Assembly (NCBI GenBank): GCA_035495815.1
Contig: DATJFH010000352.1
Coordinates: forward strand, 1 to 26,477
Direction of reading: 5' to 3'
DNA: 26,477 nucleotides
From: DATJFH01 sp035495815
GTDB taxonomy: Bacteria; Acidobacteriota; Terriglobia; Bryobacterales; Bryobacteraceae
Below the pieces are notes generated by a model, which had not been told where the DNA came from, ran no database searches, and was given only the letters and a program-made list of their open reading frames with translations. The translations under genes and the position numbers were made by a program. This document shows, one piece after another, positions 25,685-26,477 of this stretch (position 1 is the stretch's first letter; each line of letters opens with the position of its first letter).

Positions 25685-26477
25685 GTTCCCTCCGGATGCT
25701 GGAAGCGGAACCACAGGAAAAAGCTGTAAATCGAGAGAACGGCGCCGATGAACAGCAGCCACCACAGCCGCAGGTCCTTCCATCCGCTGTAGCGCGCCTG
25801 TTCGGCCGCCGGCAGCGCCGCATACTGGGCGCTCCAGATGATGCCGCGCGTCTTTTCCTCGGGCGGAGGAGCGGTCAGCAGAGATGTGGAAATCATCACG
25901 ATCATGCAGAACGCCCAGGCGATGAGGGCGCGGTGCAGGTAATTGGCGTACGGGACCAGAAACGCCAGGCGCTTGAAGAGGTAAAACTGCAGCAGGAGCG
26001 TGAAGGCGAATCCGGTGGCGATGGTGGTCAGGGCCGCCGTTCCATTCGCTCGCCGCCACAGCAGCCCGGTAGTGAAGATCACCGCGAACGGCGGAGCGAT
26101 GTAGGCGAACCCCTCCTGGATCAGAACGAACAGCGATCGATTCGTGGTGCTGAAGTAGAGAGCGATGGCGATGCCCAGCGCCATCACCAGCGCGCCGCTC
26201 CATTGCCCGAATGCGACCAGCTTCTTCTCGCTCGCGTCCGGCCGCCAGAGCTGCTTGTACAGATCCATGGTGAGGATGGTCGACGTGGAATTGATCATCG
26301 AGGAGAGGTGCGACATCAACGCGGCCGCGATGGCCGCCAGAATCAGCCCGCGGAGGCCCTGCGGCACCAGCGTCTTCACCAGCAGGATGTAGGAATGGTC
26401 CGGCCGCGCCAGATTGGGAAACAGCTTGTACGCGATGATCCCGGGCAGCACGAAGAAAAAGGGCGTCACGATGTGCA
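25681..26477 (-). CDS. Sodium:solute symporter (SSS/SLC5 family), C-terminal part
   Basis: The frame runs off the right edge, so only the last ~265 residues are seen. The signature region LMSHLSSMINSTSTILTMDLY is the conserved helix 8 segment of SSS transporters, carrying Ser residues of the sodium site. Several hydrophobic helices flank it (FFFVLPGIIAYKLF; GLILAAIAAALM; GALVMALGIAIALYF; PFAVIFTTGLLW; IAWAFCMIVMISTSLL; WWLLFIGAVLSIYSFFLWF). A hydrophilic loop (PPPEEKTRGIIWSAQY) precedes the last helix, as in glucose- or sialate-type members. It would import a sugar or organic acid with sodium; the substrate cannot be read from the fragment. Its stop overlaps the start of the gamma-glutamyltransferase gene (GTGA), so the two are translationally coupled. 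Confidence 0.93.
   Translation of the reverse strand, partial: HIVTPFFFVLPGIIAYKLFPNLARPDHSYILLVKTLVPQGLRGLILAAIAAALMSHLSSMINSTSTILTMDLYKQLWRPDASEKKLVAFGQWSGALVMALGIAIALYFSTTNRSLFVLIQEGFAYIAPPFAVIFTTGLLWRRANGTAALTTIATGFAFTLLLQFYLFKRLAFLVPYANYLHRALIAWAFCMIVMISTSLLTAPPPEEKTRGIIWSAQYAALPAAEQARYSGWKDLRLWWLLFIGAVLSIYSFFLWFRFQHPEGT

Noticed and set aside
25685..26203. N-terminal extension of the gamma-glutamyltransferase frame
   Set aside because: It overlaps the symporter in another frame and reads as Arg/His-rich shadow. GTG 25684 has a Shine-Dalgarno and gives a normal protein start.

Overview
The window looks like a chromosomal segment of a high-GC Acidobacteriota, most likely of the Solibacter/Bryobacter type. 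This is inferred from protein families, not from a marker gene. The cues are a VWFA-related protein of the acidobacterial type, a roughly 1100-residue Oar-like TonB-dependent receptor with an N-terminal carboxypeptidase-regulatory domain, a TAT-exported gluconate 2-dehydrogenase subunit 3-like protein paired with a GMC oxidoreductase, and a very high density of sensor kinases. No insertion sequence, phage gene, CRISPR array or rRNA was seen. Coding density is high, with one gene-poor stretch at 23585-24118.

Region by region. Positions 1-3913: the start of a TAT-exported sugar phosphate isomerase/epimerase-like protein (cut by the window edge), a secreted VWA protein, selB divergent from it with overlapping start codons, and a SIMPL-domain protein convergent with selB. 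Positions 3947-9548: a membrane glycosyltransferase diverges from a rightward set of an exported Xaa-Pro aminopeptidase, a CHASE2 sensor kinase and an NtrC-type sigma-54 activator, which overlap or nearly touch. Positions 9761-11629: an unrecognised 176-residue protein with a cold-shock-like N-terminus, convergent with a flavin-dependent halogenase-like enzyme. Positions 11815-21230: a symmetric locus. From one short central promoter region a TonB receptor plus a hybrid kinase (6 bases apart) run left, and a TAT-exported alpha/beta hydrolase followed by a second hybrid kinase with an OB-fold-like sensor region runs right. Positions 21259-23584: a GMC oxidoreductase and its TAT-carried small subunit, overlapping by 8 bases. 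Positions 24119-24193: tRNA-Cys(GCA) with encoded CCA and a good sigma-70 promoter. Positions 24194-26477: a signal-less gamma-glutamyltransferase and the C-terminal half of a sodium:solute symporter, sharing a GTGA stop/start overlap.

The genes suggest a heterotroph that senses and takes up large or oxidised organic substrates: an outer-membrane receptor, exported esterase, dehydrogenase and peptidase, a sodium-coupled symporter, and three sensor kinases with one dedicated sigma-54 regulator. Several starts lack a Shine-Dalgarno sequence but have a -10-like hexamer 6-9 bases upstream, which suggests leaderless or very short-leader transcripts. No clearly new defence or mobile system is visible. 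The most distinctive items are the two-armed receptor/esterase/kinase locus, the divergent leaderless-type starts, the selB/VWA start overlap and the uncharacterised cold-shock-like protein.
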